Shown: positions 1-8,321 of the stretch, piece by piece
How the letters are laid out: each line of letters opens with the position of its first letter
Numbering within the stretch: the first letter of the stretch is position 1
Origin: Candidatus Methanogaster sp.
GTDB lineage: Archaea > Halobacteriota > Methanosarcinia > Methanosarcinales > Methanogasteraceae
Direction: 5' to 3'
DNA: 33,410 nucleotides
Assembly: GCA_003194445.1 (NCBI GenBank)
Contig: PQXF01000004.1
Location: 110,774 to 144,183, forward strand
Notes under the pieces: generated by a model
What the model was told of the DNA's origin: nothing
Seen by the model: the letters and a program-made list of their open reading frames with translations, nothing else
The model's database searches: none
Position numbers and translations under genes: made by a program

Positions 1-82
1 TGCAGATTGTGGTAAAAATCTGGTATGAAATCCACATGGAATAGTTTTGCCAGCTCCAATATGATGAAAGTGATGAGATACT

Positions 83-3000
83 ATGGTAAAATGTTTGGCT
101 ATCACTGGATTTTTGAACAGCGCCCAAATATGCAACTTTGTCGAGCAAGGTGGTTTGATATTTGCAACTGCACAGACAAGCAGACACAAACCTGGTGTTG
201 GCTGGAGGTCGGGTTTTGGATTGGATTGTCTTGGAGTGACATACAAATCTGATGATGAGGGTCATGTTTGGAATATGGACATTGTGGAGAATTGTTCTGC
301 CCTTCTGAAAGGGGTTTTCAACAAGTCAGAATCGGACGATGACATCGCCATCAGTGGTGGCGATTTTCTCGTGCTCGTTGATCTGAAACCCGACTCTAAT
401 ATTACAACTATTTGGAAGGATACGCGTTACGGTGTTCCACCAGCTTTTATAGAAAGCAATCATAGATCAGGGAATGTGGTTTATTGCACGGGTGAGTTCT
501 TTGAGGGATGGAAGCAATGCAAGGAAGAACTTGCATGGGGTAGCAAGGACAATGAGCCCTGCCAGAACGCCGAGAAATTCCTCTGGAACGCTCTCTACAA
601 TTATGCCAACACCCCCATATCCAATTTGAACATTTCTCATTGGTGGCTTATAAGTCAGATGCGAGAGCAGACAAATCTTATTGATAGCTACGAAGACGGG
701 GATAAAGCTATGGGTGCTACAGACTGCGCACACATTTATGACCAGGCGCTTGCTGTATTTGCTTTTACTTCTATGGGTGATTATGATAATGCGAGAAGAA
801 TTCTTGAAGGTCTCAGTGTAATACAAAATGCGGACGGTAGCTTTCCTTTCTGTGTTTCTGCCAAGACAGGAGAGGTATACAGCTCCGCGAAATACACGGG
901 AACAAATGCGTGGGTCATAATGGCGGTTGATTGTTATACATGTGTTACTGGCGATACCACTTATGTGAACATGGCAAGTAACTGTGTAAATTGGTTCTTG
1001 CAGTTCAAAGATGCAGATGGGGGGATTAAAGGTGGCATAAATGATAGTGGCAGCATCCCTTGGAAAAGCACGGAACACAATCTGGATGCATACGCAGCTC
1101 TAACGAATCTATACTATATTACAGGCAACTCAACCTATTATAGTGCTGCTAAAGATGTCAGAGAATGGATTGGGGTAGAAGCATGGAACGATTCAGAAGG
1201 GCGCTTTTGGCGAGGAGAGAACGACAGTTATTGTGTTTTGGATGCAAATCCATGGGGAATACTTGCTCTCGGCACAAAAGGACCTGAAGGAGAAGATTAT
1301 AGACGTGCGTTGGATTGGGCAGATAACAATTGTAGAAATACACAGAACTGGAATGGTTTTTGCGAAGATATCTACGGTATAGAAGGGTTTGACTTCAACT
1401 GCGATTGTGATACGGTATGGATAGAAGGGACGGAAAGCATGTCATGTGCATTATTCCATGCAAATTATACCGTCAATGGTAAGAACAGTGATTATTTCCA
1501 CAGAGAAATGGAAAAACTTCATGGGGTGACTGGAGACGGCGGCTTACCTTATTCTACCAATCCCAGTACAGTAGATGAAAGTGACGAATTGTCCGCCACT
1601 TATTCATCCGTTGCTGGGACTGCATGGTATATTTTTGCCGAGAAACAGTTAAATCCTTTTGAAACAGTTGAAATACCTATTCCGCAACCAATTCACAATT
1701 TAGATACTATGGAATATTTTTCCACCATTCAATCTGCGATATGCGATTCTGATACAGAAGATGGACATACAATTATAGTGGATGCTGGAACATATAAGGA
1801 AAATATTATCATAAACAAGTCTTTGAAATTGATCGGAGAAGGTAAAAACACCACAGTCATCAAGGGTATAAAAGGAACTGTTATAGTGATACCATCGGAT
1901 GATGTGATACTCAGTGGATTTGCAATAGAGAATGGCGATACAGGGATTTATTCATGTTCAGATAACAGCATCATAACAAATAATACAATTTATAGTAGTA
2001 GAGGTAATGATGGTGATGTGAATACTGGGTTAGGTCCAGCGGGTAATGGCGATGACGGTATCGGTATCTATTTGAATTCATGCGCTAATACTACAATATC
2101 AGGTAACACAATTTCAAGTATCAAAGGCGGAAGTGGAGGAAAGTGCGTTGAAACAGATTGTTATGACGCTGGTGATGGTGGTGGAAGTAAAAGTATTTAT
2201 TTATATTTATCTAATAATAACAAAGTATTCGATAACGTAGTTTCAAATATTACCGGTGGCGCTGGTGGATATAGTACTCAGGGTGGTGAAGGGGGTAGAG
2301 GTGGCGAAAGTACAGCTATAATTTTATATCTATCTAATAATAATGAAATATCTAATAATATGATTTTAAGTATTGCAGGTGGTCATGGGGGCACTAATAC
2401 TAATAGTGGTCCAGCTGGTAATGCTCATAATGGTATTGGGGTCTACTTATCCGTATCTATCAATGTCACAATATCAGATAACACAATTTCAAATATCAAT
2501 GGTGGTAAGGGCGGTAGGGGGCATTATGGCTCAGGAGGTGATGGCGATGACGGTATCGGCATCGATTCATCCACCAACACCACAATATCAGATAACATAA
2601 TTTCAGGTATCAAAGGTGGTAACGGGGGCGATTGTTCTTCAACGTCACTCAATGGTGGCAACGGTGGCAACGGTTATGGAATATGTCTGGGCAGAAGCAA
2701 TATAATATCCAATAATACCATATCAAATGCTGAGAGGGGCTATAGCGGTGATGATGAATGTTCTTATGATGGCAGTAAAAATGGCAAAGGTTATGGCATT
2801 TATGCGGACCATTTGGCAGATAAAAATCTTATATACTGTAATAATATATTAGATAGCAGCACAAAAAATGGATATGCCTCTGGTGGTGATAATTCCTGGG
2901 ACAACGGCCATCAATCCGGAGGTAACTACTGGAGCGATCATGTTTGCATAGGCAATCCGAATAATGGATCGCAACCATACATTATCAGTGGTTCTGCCGG

Positions 3001-3229
3001 TGCTGTCGATCACTACCCCTTCGAGGATATGTATGGCTGGCTAACAATTCCGCAAAAAGGCGACCTCAACGGCGATGACCAGATCACCTCTGCAGACGCC
3101 GCAATCGCGCTTCAACTCGCAGTCAGCAGTGAATGGGACGAGAATGCAGACGTCAGCGGCGACGACTGCGTCACCTCGCTCGACGCGCTCATGATCATGC
3201 AGGCGGCGGCAGAAGCGAGCAGTCTGTGA
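83..3229 (+). CDS. Secreted-type beta-helix protein with C-terminal dockerin, N-terminally incomplete
   Basis: This is a 1048-residue multidomain protein. Residues about 20-140 resemble the second half of a ThuA/GATase-like fold (GGLIFATA). Residues about 180-540 look like an alpha/alpha-toroid of glycosidase type (repeated helices rich in Trp, Tyr and Gly; EHNLDAYAALTNLYYITGN). Residues about 560-990 form a NosD/PbH1-type right-handed beta-helix with Asn- and Gly-rich turns. Residues about 993-1048 are a type I dockerin with two calcium loops (DLNGDDQITSAD and DVSGDDCVTSLD). Dockerins bind cohesins on extracellular complexes; no cohesin is present in the window. The ATG at 83 has GTGATGAG just upstream, but there is no signal peptide, and all three frames upstream of 83 are closed. 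The true N-terminus is therefore probably lost or frameshifted. The substrate is unknown; polysaccharide or glycoprotein binding or cleavage is an inference. Confidence 0.8.
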   Translation: MVKCLAITGFLNSAQICNFVEQGGLIFATAQTSRHKPGVGWRSGFGLDCLGVTYKSDDEGHVWNMDIVENCSALLKGVFNKSESDDDIAISGGDFLVLVDLKPDSNITTIWKDTRYGVPPAFIESNHRSGNVVYCTGEFFEGWKQCKEELAWGSKDNEPCQNAEKFLWNALYNYANTPISNLNISHWWLISQMREQTNLIDSYEDGDKAMGATDCAHIYDQALAVFAFTSMGDYDNARRILEGLSVIQNADGSFPFCVSAKTGEVYSSAKYTGTNAWVIMAVDCYTCVTGDTTYVNMASNCVNWFLQFKDADGGIKGGINDSGSIPWKSTEHNLDAYAALTNLYYITGNSTYYSAAKDVREWIGVEAWNDSEGRFWRGENDSYCVLDANPWGILALGTKGPEGEDYRRALDWADNNCRNTQNWNGFCEDIYGIEGFDFNCDCDTVWIEGTESMSCALFHANYTVNGKNSDYFHREMEKLHGVTGDGGLPYSTNPSTVDESDELSATYSSVAGTAWYIFAEKQLNPFETVEIPIPQPIHNLDTMEYFSTIQSAICDSDTEDGHTIIVDAGTYKENIIINKSLKLIGEGKNTTVIKGIKGTVIVIPSDDVILSGFAIENGDTGIYSCSDNSIITNNTIYSSRGNDGDVNTGLGPAGNGDDGIGIYLNSCANTTISGNTISSIKGGSGGKCVETDCYDAGDGGGSKSIYLYLSNNNKVFDNVVSNITGGAGGYSTQGGEGGRGGESTAIILYLSNNNEISNNMILSIAGGHGGTNTNSGPAGNAHNGIGVYLSVSINVTISDNTISNINGGKGGRGHYGSGGDGDDGIGIDSSTNTTISDNIISGIKGGNGGDCSSTSLNGGNGGNGYGICLGRSNIISNNTISNAERGYSGDDECSYDGSKNGKGYGIYADHLADKNLIYCNNILDSSTKNGYASGGDNSWDNGHQSGGNYWSDHVCIGNPNNGSQPYIISGSAGAVDHYPFEDMYGWLTIPQKGDLNGDDQITSADAAIALQLAVSSEWDENADVSGDDCVTSLDALMIMQAAAEASSL

Positions 3230-3244
3230 AGGGGTGTGGTGTTG

Positions 3245-3340
3245 TGCGACAATATGCACATCGGATGCCCCGTCTTTCAAAGCGGGCGGGAAGGCTGGGG
3301 CTGGGACTTTTTCTTTACCAGTTAATTTTATTTTTTTGTG
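3245..3340 (+). terminator. Hairpins and T-rich tract after dockerin gene
   Basis: Downstream of the stop at 3229 lie a GTGC...GCAC stem (3245-3260), a GC-rich imperfect palindrome CCCGTCTTTCAAAGCGGG (3268-3285) and T-runs at 3309-3314 and 3330-3336. This fits transcription termination on the plus strand. The palindrome with its GGATGCC lead recurs, inverted, in the ilvC leader near 5000-5025. Confidence 0.45.
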
Positions 3341-3397
3341 TGATATATTCATCTTCATTGGATCATAAAAGCATCCAAAAATTGAATTGCTGATGCC

Positions 3398-3796
3398 CTA
3401 TTCCAGCTTGTCTTCCCCGATATCAGCGTACCGAAGCGTCTTTTTAATACCGTGCTCCCAGTACTCGACTTCCTGCAGATGTGCACACCCAAGAGCGCTT
3501 GCCATCCTGTGCACCTGCCCGAGCATGTGCTCAGGCACGAACAAGATCGCCTTTTTTGGACATACGTTCGCACATACCGGATCCCCGTCGCACAGATCGC
3601 ACTTGAAAGGCGTACCGATGTCCGAATGGACAAAGATTGCGCCATCTGGACGACGGGATGTGGATACAGCGATATAACGCGGATGCTTGCTTTTTTTGGG
3701 TTGTTTGAACCGAACCTGTGGATGGCGCATTGATAGTTCACACAACCGGCGTCCCGAACACCTTCACGGAACCACTGCCAGTCTTTTCATACCCAT
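3398..3796 (-). pseudogene. Decayed 4Fe-4S ferredoxin-like protein (HycB/AOR-associated type)
   Basis: The readable protein ends with one intact cluster motif, CDLCDGDPVCANVCP, followed by a family-typical tail, and contains the conserved RRPDG stretch. Reading upstream in the same frame from ATG 3796 or 3790 gives MKRLAVVP, an in-frame TGA (3766-3764), then RCSGRRLCEL. The family normally reads EKCSGCRLCEL here, so a glutamate codon has become a stop and a cluster cysteine has become arginine. Downstream initiation at TTG 3745 would give 115 residues lacking the first cluster. Such proteins usually carry several clusters in 140-170 residues and pass electrons to aldehyde:ferredoxin oxidoreductase-like enzymes, none of which is nearby. 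It lies immediately 3' of ilvC on the same strand. Confidence 0.6.
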
Positions 3797-3854
3797 CTCT
3801 CGTCTTGACTGCTATATCCAGCTGTAAACTGCGTCCCTATGCTTGCAAACCCGG

Positions 3855-4850
3855 TTATTCAGAATCCAGCCACGGCATCATCGCACGAAGTTCAGCACCA
3901 ACTTCCTCGATCAGATGGTCCCTCTCCATCCGTTCAAGCGCATTTAGCACCGGGCGCTTCGCCTGACTCTCCAGAACCCATTCCCGCGCAAACTCGCCGG
4001 ATTGGATCTTTTCCAGTGCATCGTACATCGCATCTATCGACTGCTCGTTGATGATCTTCGGACCAACCGTAAGTCCACCATACTCCGCGGTGTTGGAGAC
4101 CGAGTTCCACATCTTTGCAAGTCCGCCTTCGTGGATCAGGTCAACGATCAGTTTCAGTTCATGAAGCGTCTCGAAGTATGCGATCTCTGGCTGGTATCCT
4201 GCGTCCACAAGGGTCTCGAACGCCGCCTTGATCATGCATGTGACTCCGCCGCAGAGATCCACCTGCTCCCCAAAGAGGTCGGTCTCGGTCTCTTCAGCAA
4301 ACGTGGTCTCGATCAGTCCGGCTTTTGTGCATCCGATCCCCCGTGCGTAGGCAAGCCCGATCTCAGTTGCCTCCCCTGTCGCATCCTGATGAACTGCGAT
4401 CAAGCCGGGCACGCCATTACCCTCTACAAACGTCCTGCGAACCATGTGCCCTGGAGCCTTTGGCGCCACCATGAAGACATCGACACCATCAGGTGGTACG
4501 ATCTGACCAAAGTGGATGTTGAAGCCATGAGAGAATGCGATCGCATTACCAGCCGTAAGCCCCGGCTCAATCTCATTCGTATATATCTGCGATTGCAGTT
4601 CATCCGGAACGAGAATCTGGACGATATCCGCCTTTGCAGATGCCGCGGATACGGTCATCACCTTCAAACCATCTTTTTCTGCCTGCAGCCATGACTTGCT
4701 GGTATCTTTCAAGCCGACGATCACGTCCAATCCAGAATCATTGAGATTCTGCGCCTGTGCATGCCCCTGACTGCCATATCCAATCACTGCAATCGTCTTA
4801 CCAGCGAGGACACCAAGATCTGCATCATCATTGTAATATATCTGTACCAT
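3855..4850 (-). CDS. ilvC: Ketol-acid reductoisomerase (NADP+)
   Basis: This is a 331-residue class I (short) acetohydroxy-acid isomeroreductase of valine, leucine and isoleucine synthesis. It converts acetolactate or acetohydroxybutyrate to the dihydroxy-acid with NADPH and magnesium. The Rossmann motif GYGSQG is at residues 24-29, and the cofactor loop GLKDTSKS follows at 46-53. The C-terminal knotted domain has the metal and substrate signature [12 protein letters not shown], followed by a conserved glutamate pair in the [13 protein letters not shown] stretch. Length and ends match the family. The ATG at 4850 is preceded by GAGG about nine bases away. It stands alone, without other ilv genes. 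A distal TATA box at 5037-5046 would give a structured leader of roughly 165 bases. Confidence 0.97.
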   Translation of the reverse strand: MVQIYYNDDADLGVLAGKTIAVIGYGSQGHAQAQNLNDSGLDVIVGLKDTSKSWLQAEKDGLKVMTVSAASAKADIVQILVPDELQSQIYTNEIEPGLTAGNAIAFSHGFNIHFGQIVPPDGVDVFMVAPKAPGHMVRRTFVEGNGVPGLIAVHQDATGEATEIGLAYARGIGCTKAGLIETTFAEETETDLFGEQVDLCGGVTCMIKAAFETLVDAGYQPEIAYFETLHELKLIVDLIHEGGLAKMWNSVSNTAEYGGLTVGPKIINEQSIDAMYDALEKIQSGEFAREWVLESQAKRPVLNALERMERDHLIEEVGAELRAMMPWLDSE

Positions 4851-4997
4851 TGTGTTTGCCTCTGTTATCCGTTGATCTGGATGGTATTAATCCTTTTCGA
4901 TTTCTTCTGGAGAATGTTTCGTGTGCGGTACCGGAACTCTGGTTTTTTGGGATGTTCGGAGGAGGGGTTGGGGGATGTGCCCACCCCGACGACGGCG

Positions 4998-5046
4998 CAC
5001 CTCGCTTCGAAAAGCGGGGCATCCACCGGTTTCCTGTTTATATAGT
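4998..5046 (-). promoter_or_regulatory. Distal TATA box and 5' hairpin of the ilvC leader
   Basis: On the minus strand ACTATATAAAC (5037-5047) is a good archaeal TATA box. The expected start of transcription, about 25 bases on, falls near 5015. There the transcript would open with a perfect-looking stem CCCCGCTT-TTCG-AAGCGAGG (5019-5000, one G-T pair). The remaining bases down to the ATG at 4850 are GC- and C-rich and hold no convincing ORF. A closer weak promoter cannot be excluded. Confidence 0.4.
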
Positions 5047-5151
5047 ACCCTTTCTTGTAATCGCCCTACTGCTTTTGCTATGCATTAATTTTATCATAAA
5101 AAATAAAAAGGTTAAGGTATAAAGCCTCAACCATTTCAATTTTTCACTTCC

Positions 5152-5379
5152 TCATGTTTCCTCTTCTCCAATAGTTTCTGGTCCCGTAACGATGGCTTTG
5201 GTGTTTGTAATGAACCAAACAGGTTTTTCGTTTCTTAAGATGTCAAGAACTAGCAACATCTCTTGAGGGGACTCGATAGTCTGCTGATGATATGTCCCGC
5301 CGTAGAATATAGTCAAAACGCCATAGTTTTTTTCAGGACGCCAATATGCCTTATACGAGTTGATTACTTCCATTCCCAT
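5152..5379 (-). CDS. Small conserved-looking hypothetical protein
   Basis: This is a 75-residue soluble acidic protein, rich in aromatics in its first half (KAYWRPEKNYGVLTIFYGG). I do not recognise the family. It looks like a single small alpha/beta domain with no cysteines, signal peptide or membrane segment. Coding is supported by one of the best ribosome binding sites in the window, AGGAGGTGA seven bases before the ATG at 5379, and by a TATA box at 5406-5415 (TATATAAATA on the minus strand). The TATA box is so close that the transcript would start within or next to the Shine-Dalgarno site, so the true promoter or start (a second ATG lies at 5373) may differ. It is transcribed alone. Confidence 0.6.
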   Translation of the reverse strand: MGMEVINSYKAYWRPEKNYGVLTIFYGGTYHQQTIESPQEMLLVLDILRNEKPVWFITNTKAIVTGPETIGEEET

Positions 5380-5811
5380 TTTTGGTCACCTCCTTTTCGT
5401 TTGGGTATTTATATAGCGCCCCTCCTCGACACTTTTGATGCACTTACCACAGTACCCGAAGGCAAACCCCTGTGCATCTCGGATTTTTTAAACTATGGTT
5501 TTTTCATCTTTTACGTACACCTCTATTATTGGGTCACCAAACCCCAGACTTAAGTCCAGAGCCTGTACATAACGTTTTCGAACCCGGTTTAACTTCGCCG
5601 CTGCTTCACATTCCGCATTCCGCATTCGTCCCGGATATGCCGACATTCCTTACGAGATACATCAAAACCAATCCTATATAAAATCTCTCATGAGCGGACT
5701 GCCAATCTGTTTCTGCGACGGTTGCGATCGCTGCCAGATCAGCCGCGCGATTGTGGCTGCCGAATGGCATCGAAAATGAGATATGGTATGGCAGGATAAG
5801 AACTCGTAAAC
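5380..5811. other. Intergenic region: promoters, partial dispersed repeat
   Basis: This 430-base stretch between divergent genes holds three things: the promoter of the small minus-strand gene, a 55-base partial copy of the dispersed repeat (5531-5585), and a TATA box at 5674-5683 (CTATATAAAA) that should serve panE with a leader of about 100 bases. A 29-codon ORF (5690-5779, plus) has a Cys-x-Cys-x2-Cys-x2-Cys cluster, but its ATG sits only about ten bases after the TATA box, so it is probably not expressed from it. Confidence 0.4.
5531..5585 (-). repeat. Partial copy (C) of the 250-base dispersed repeat
   Basis: About 50 bases match the start of the copies at 30931 and 33023 (GTCACcAAAcCCcgGACTTAA...GAGCCTGtACATA...CGTTTTCG). 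On the minus strand it encodes RYVQALDLSLGFGDP, parallel to RYMQAPYLSPGFSDL and RDVLALDLSSGFSDF in the other copies. Here the frame continues as a 45-codon ORF to a stop near 5489. Confidence 0.5.
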
Positions 5812-6765
5812 ATGAACAGACCAGAGCGCATCGTTAGCATTGCAATAATGGGTGCAGGCGCAATCGGTTCCGCTACTGGCGGTATGCTTGCGAGAGCAGG
5901 GCACCGCGTGACGCTGGTAGGGAGGACACCCCACATCAGCGAGATCTCGAATAACGGGCTTCATATCACCGGCATCTGGGGCGAGCACACGGTAACAGAC
6001 TTGCGTGCCGTGACATCGCCACCTGATGAATATCAGGATGTCGTCTTCATAACGGTCAAGTCGTATGATACGGATGCCGCCGCAAGAGATGCTCTTCCCA
6101 TGATCGGACCTGATACCATCGTCGTATCGATGCAGAACGGGATCGGAAACGTGGAGACGCTTGCAGGGATTGTAGGCAAGGCGCGGACGGTTGGCGCGAT
6201 GGCGATATTCGGAGCAGCAGTACCGGAACCGGGCAGTGTCGAGGTTACGGTCATCGCATCAGAGACACTTGTGGGAGAGATCGACGGACGCCCGACCTCG
6301 CGGGCAATGGACATTGCAAGGATGCTTGATGGCGCAGGAATTCCAACAAAACCATCCGATGACATCATGCGGGAGATATGGCACAAAGCCCTCTACAATA
6401 TCGCATTAAACCCGTTGTCTGCCATATTCCAGGCAACTTACGGTCAGATTGCAGACAACCCTGATACCAGATGGCTCATCAGAGAGATGATATCGGAAGC
6501 ATTCTTGGTAGCGGAAGCAGCGGGCGCGGATCTGGGCATGGCCGCTCCTGACGAATATATGGAGAGGCTATGGAACCGAAAACTTCCCCCCACACGGGAT
6601 CATAGATCATCCATGCTGCAGGACATCGTTAGCGGTAAGAGGACCGAGATAGACTACATCAACGGGAAGGTGGTGGAACTGGGCAGGGAATATGGAATCC
6701 CGACGCCTTATAACAATGCAATAGTAAAGATTGTAAGAGCGAAGGAGGTTATAGGACCTGCATGA
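5812..6765 (+). CDS. panE: 2-dehydropantoate 2-reductase (ketopantoate reductase)
   Basis: This 317-residue NADPH-dependent reductase makes pantoate for coenzyme A. The Rossmann fingerprint GAGAIG is at residues 14-19. The catalytic lysine is K192 with N196 and N200 in HKALYNIALNPLSA, and the C-terminal substrate-binding block SSMLQDIVSGKRTEID begins at S266. Length matches the family. The stop codon overlaps the start of a cupin gene (ATGA, 6762-6765), so the two are translationally coupled. No strong Shine-Dalgarno site precedes the ATG; a TATA box lies about 130 bases upstream. Archaea often regulate CoA synthesis at this step, but whether this enzyme serves that role here rests on family membership alone. 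Related reductases can act on other 2-oxo acids. Confidence 0.93.
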   Translation: MNRPERIVSIAIMGAGAIGSATGGMLARAGHRVTLVGRTPHISEISNNGLHITGIWGEHTVTDLRAVTSPPDEYQDVVFITVKSYDTDAAARDALPMIGPDTIVVSMQNGIGNVETLAGIVGKARTVGAMAIFGAAVPEPGSVEVTVIASETLVGEIDGRPTSRAMDIARMLDGAGIPTKPSDDIMREIWHKALYNIALNPLSAIFQATYGQIADNPDTRWLIREMISEAFLVAEAAGADLGMAAPDEYMERLWNRKLPPTRDHRSSMLQDIVSGKRTEIDYINGKVVELGREYGIPTPYNNAIVKIVRAKEVIGPA

Positions 6766-7100
6766 CCGGAATTATAGACATAGAAGCCATCGATCTCGAA
6801 GAAGAGACAAAGCAACTGACATCGCCAAGACGTCCTCATGATATGGTCTTTGTGGGCGATTCGCTGCTTCGTGCAGTGCTCTGCGAGGGCGAGGGCAAGT
6901 GGTACATCCATGATTACGATGAGTTCTTCCTGCACTACAGCGGCGGCGTTGTCGTAATCGAGTCTGATGAGTCCACCATCGAACTTGGACCGGGTACTGG
7001 CGTGCTGGTGCCAGCAGGGGTCCGGCACAGGACGAACTGCCGGAAGTCTGCGATATTCCTTGTATTCAGGCACAGGGCGACTGCCTGCATGTTGGCATAG
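6762..7100 (+). CDS. Cupin-domain protein
   Basis: This 112-residue single-domain cupin has the second cupin motif near residues 78-92 (GPGTGVLVPAGVRHR) and the first motif region HDYDEFFLHYSGGVVV. Such small cupins bind a metal and act as mannose-6-phosphate isomerase-like, sugar-acid or regulatory proteins; the substrate is not readable here. It overlaps panE by four bases, so it is co-expressed with it. The N-terminal half lacks a full His-x-His pair, with only H50 and H57 in this region, so the metal site may be atypical. A hairpin with a T-run 40 bases downstream ends the operon. Confidence 0.75.
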   Translation: MTGIIDIEAIDLEEETKQLTSPRRPHDMVFVGDSLLRAVLCEGEGKWYIHDYDEFFLHYSGGVVVIESDESTIELGPGTGVLVPAGVRHRTNCRKSAIFLVFRHRATACMLA

Positions 7101-7140
7101 GCGTATTACGGCAGTGACGGTAGGGGTGGCTGGGATGCTG

Positions 7141-7167
7141 CCTGAACTCTATTTTTCAGGGTGTTTT
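7141..7167 (+). terminator. Terminator of the panE-cupin operon
   Basis: A perfect six-base stem CCTGAA...TTCAGG (7141-7160) is followed by GTGTTTTT. It lies between the cupin gene and the convergent nrpR gene. Confidence 0.55.
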
Positions 7168-7199
7168 TGGGGTGGGTGAGGTGGGACGAGGTAAGATCT

Positions 7200-8222
7200 T
7201 CACACCACCGCAAACTCCGAATAGTCCATCACCGTAGCAACCGGTTCGACCGCAACCTCAATTCCTACCTCCTGAATGGCTGCAATCGAGTTCAGTCCGG
7301 CAGATACCGAGATTCCGGTCATGCCCGCAACAACAGGCGCACCGAGAACCGGACTGTGAGGGTCTCCGATAGTAACATAATCGGTGATGCCTGCCTCTAC
7401 TACACGATCCAGGATCTTTGATGCTTTGTCTCTGGCTAAATCCGGGACTGCTCGTACATTTGCAAGCAGAAGTCCATCTCCGGTCTCGACTACATCCAGA
7501 ACTGAGGTAGTCTTCCATGAGATAAATATCTTCATCGGGTCGATGGTTGTGCCCGCATAAGCAATCAGATCGGTATAATGTGATGCCTGATTTTTATCGA
7601 ACCGCAACATGCCACCATAGTTGATGTTGACCGGAATGCCATGTTTCAGGAGAATCCCGTCACACGTTGCACTGCAGATCGTTGCGATCCCTACATGCTC
7701 CTTCGGAACCACGACCGCGTGATCGGATGCACCTTCCTCGATTATCCTAATCCGGCACCCCATCTTGTGTTCCGACAGATACCGAAGAATCTGAAGTGCA
7801 TCATCGAGATTCTCCTTTTTTATGGTAGTTATGTTTGCAATTACCAGTCCACGCTCTTTTTCGAGGTCAAAACCGGTCTGGTAGATCATCTCTTCAAGTC
7901 GGGCATGTATAAACCCGATACGATCATGGACCAATGCCTCTTCGATCTCCCTTCTGCCACTCTCGGTGATCGTTCTGCCGGCATATCCGTGCCCTTCGGT
8001 TAATCCCCGCTCGTCAAGGATGCGCAGGTGGTATCGCACGCCGCGTTCTCCAAGAGGATAGCCCCGCTCCTTAAGGGCGTCTGAAATGATCCGTGCACCA
8101 ACAGCACCCCCGTGCTCATCGATCACGCGTAGAATCTCTACCAGTTTACGCTGTATCTGGGGGTCATCAGAGGATGTCATAGTATCTCTGTTCTTGCCAA
8201 TGGTAAAAACATTACTGGACAT
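7200..8222 (-). CDS. nrpR: NrpR-type nitrogen-responsive transcriptional regulator
   Basis: This 340-residue protein has an N-terminal winged helix-turn-helix (residues about 24-90) followed by a single NrpR/DUF128 effector domain (about 105-335). Motifs include LEKERGLVIANITTIKK and SHYTDLIAYAGTTIDP. In methanogens NrpR represses nif and glnA genes when 2-oxoglutarate is low. Several species split the protein into one- or two-domain forms, and this is the one-domain form with HTH (NrpRI-like). An ATG at 8222 lies about 25-30 bases after TTTATAG-like sequence (leaderless start), while a second ATG at 8180 would trim 14 residues. It lies 99 bases downstream of the glutamate synthase-like gene, which fits a nitrogen-assimilation role. 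Its target genes are not established. Confidence 0.88.
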   Translation of the reverse strand: MSSNVFTIGKNRDTMTSSDDPQIQRKLVEILRVIDEHGGAVGARIISDALKERGYPLGERGVRYHLRILDERGLTEGHGYAGRTITESGRREIEEALVHDRIGFIHARLEEMIYQTGFDLEKERGLVIANITTIKKENLDDALQILRYLSEHKMGCRIRIIEEGASDHAVVVPKEHVGIATICSATCDGILLKHGIPVNINYGGMLRFDKNQASHYTDLIAYAGTTIDPMKIFISWKTTSVLDVVETGDGLLLANVRAVPDLARDKASKILDRVVEAGITDYVTIGDPHSPVLGAPVVAGMTGISVSAGLNSIAAIQEVGIEVAVEPVATVMDYSEFAVV

Positions 8223-8321
8223 GCGAGATTCGCCACTTTGGTCTATTTGACTATAAACATTAAAAAATAAAAGTGTGGCAAAATCCCGGAGGACTTTGCC
8301 TTTGCAAATTCACACCGACTC

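Noticed and set aside
467-1078. 203-codon open frame antisense to the left-end dockerin protein
   Set aside because: It lies wholly inside a convincing coding sequence, has no ribosome site and its product has no recognisable motif.
2000-2750. Repeated GGTGGxGGTGG units, CRISPR- or tandem-repeat-like
   Set aside because: They are in-frame Gly/Asn-rich turns of a beta-helix protein with irregular spacing, not identical repeats with spacers.
3764-3766. TGA in the ferredoxin-like gene as selenocysteine
   Set aside because: The family has Glu, not Cys, at this position, no SECIS-like hairpin was seen, and a neighbouring cysteine is also lost.
4002-4694. 230-codon open frame on the plus strand inside ilvC
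   Set aside because: It is an antisense shadow of a highly conserved gene; the composition follows ilvC codon bias.
5570-5600. TTCGAACCCGG, suggestive of a tRNA T-arm
   Set aside because: No matching acceptor, D-arm or anticodon stem can be folded around it on either strand.
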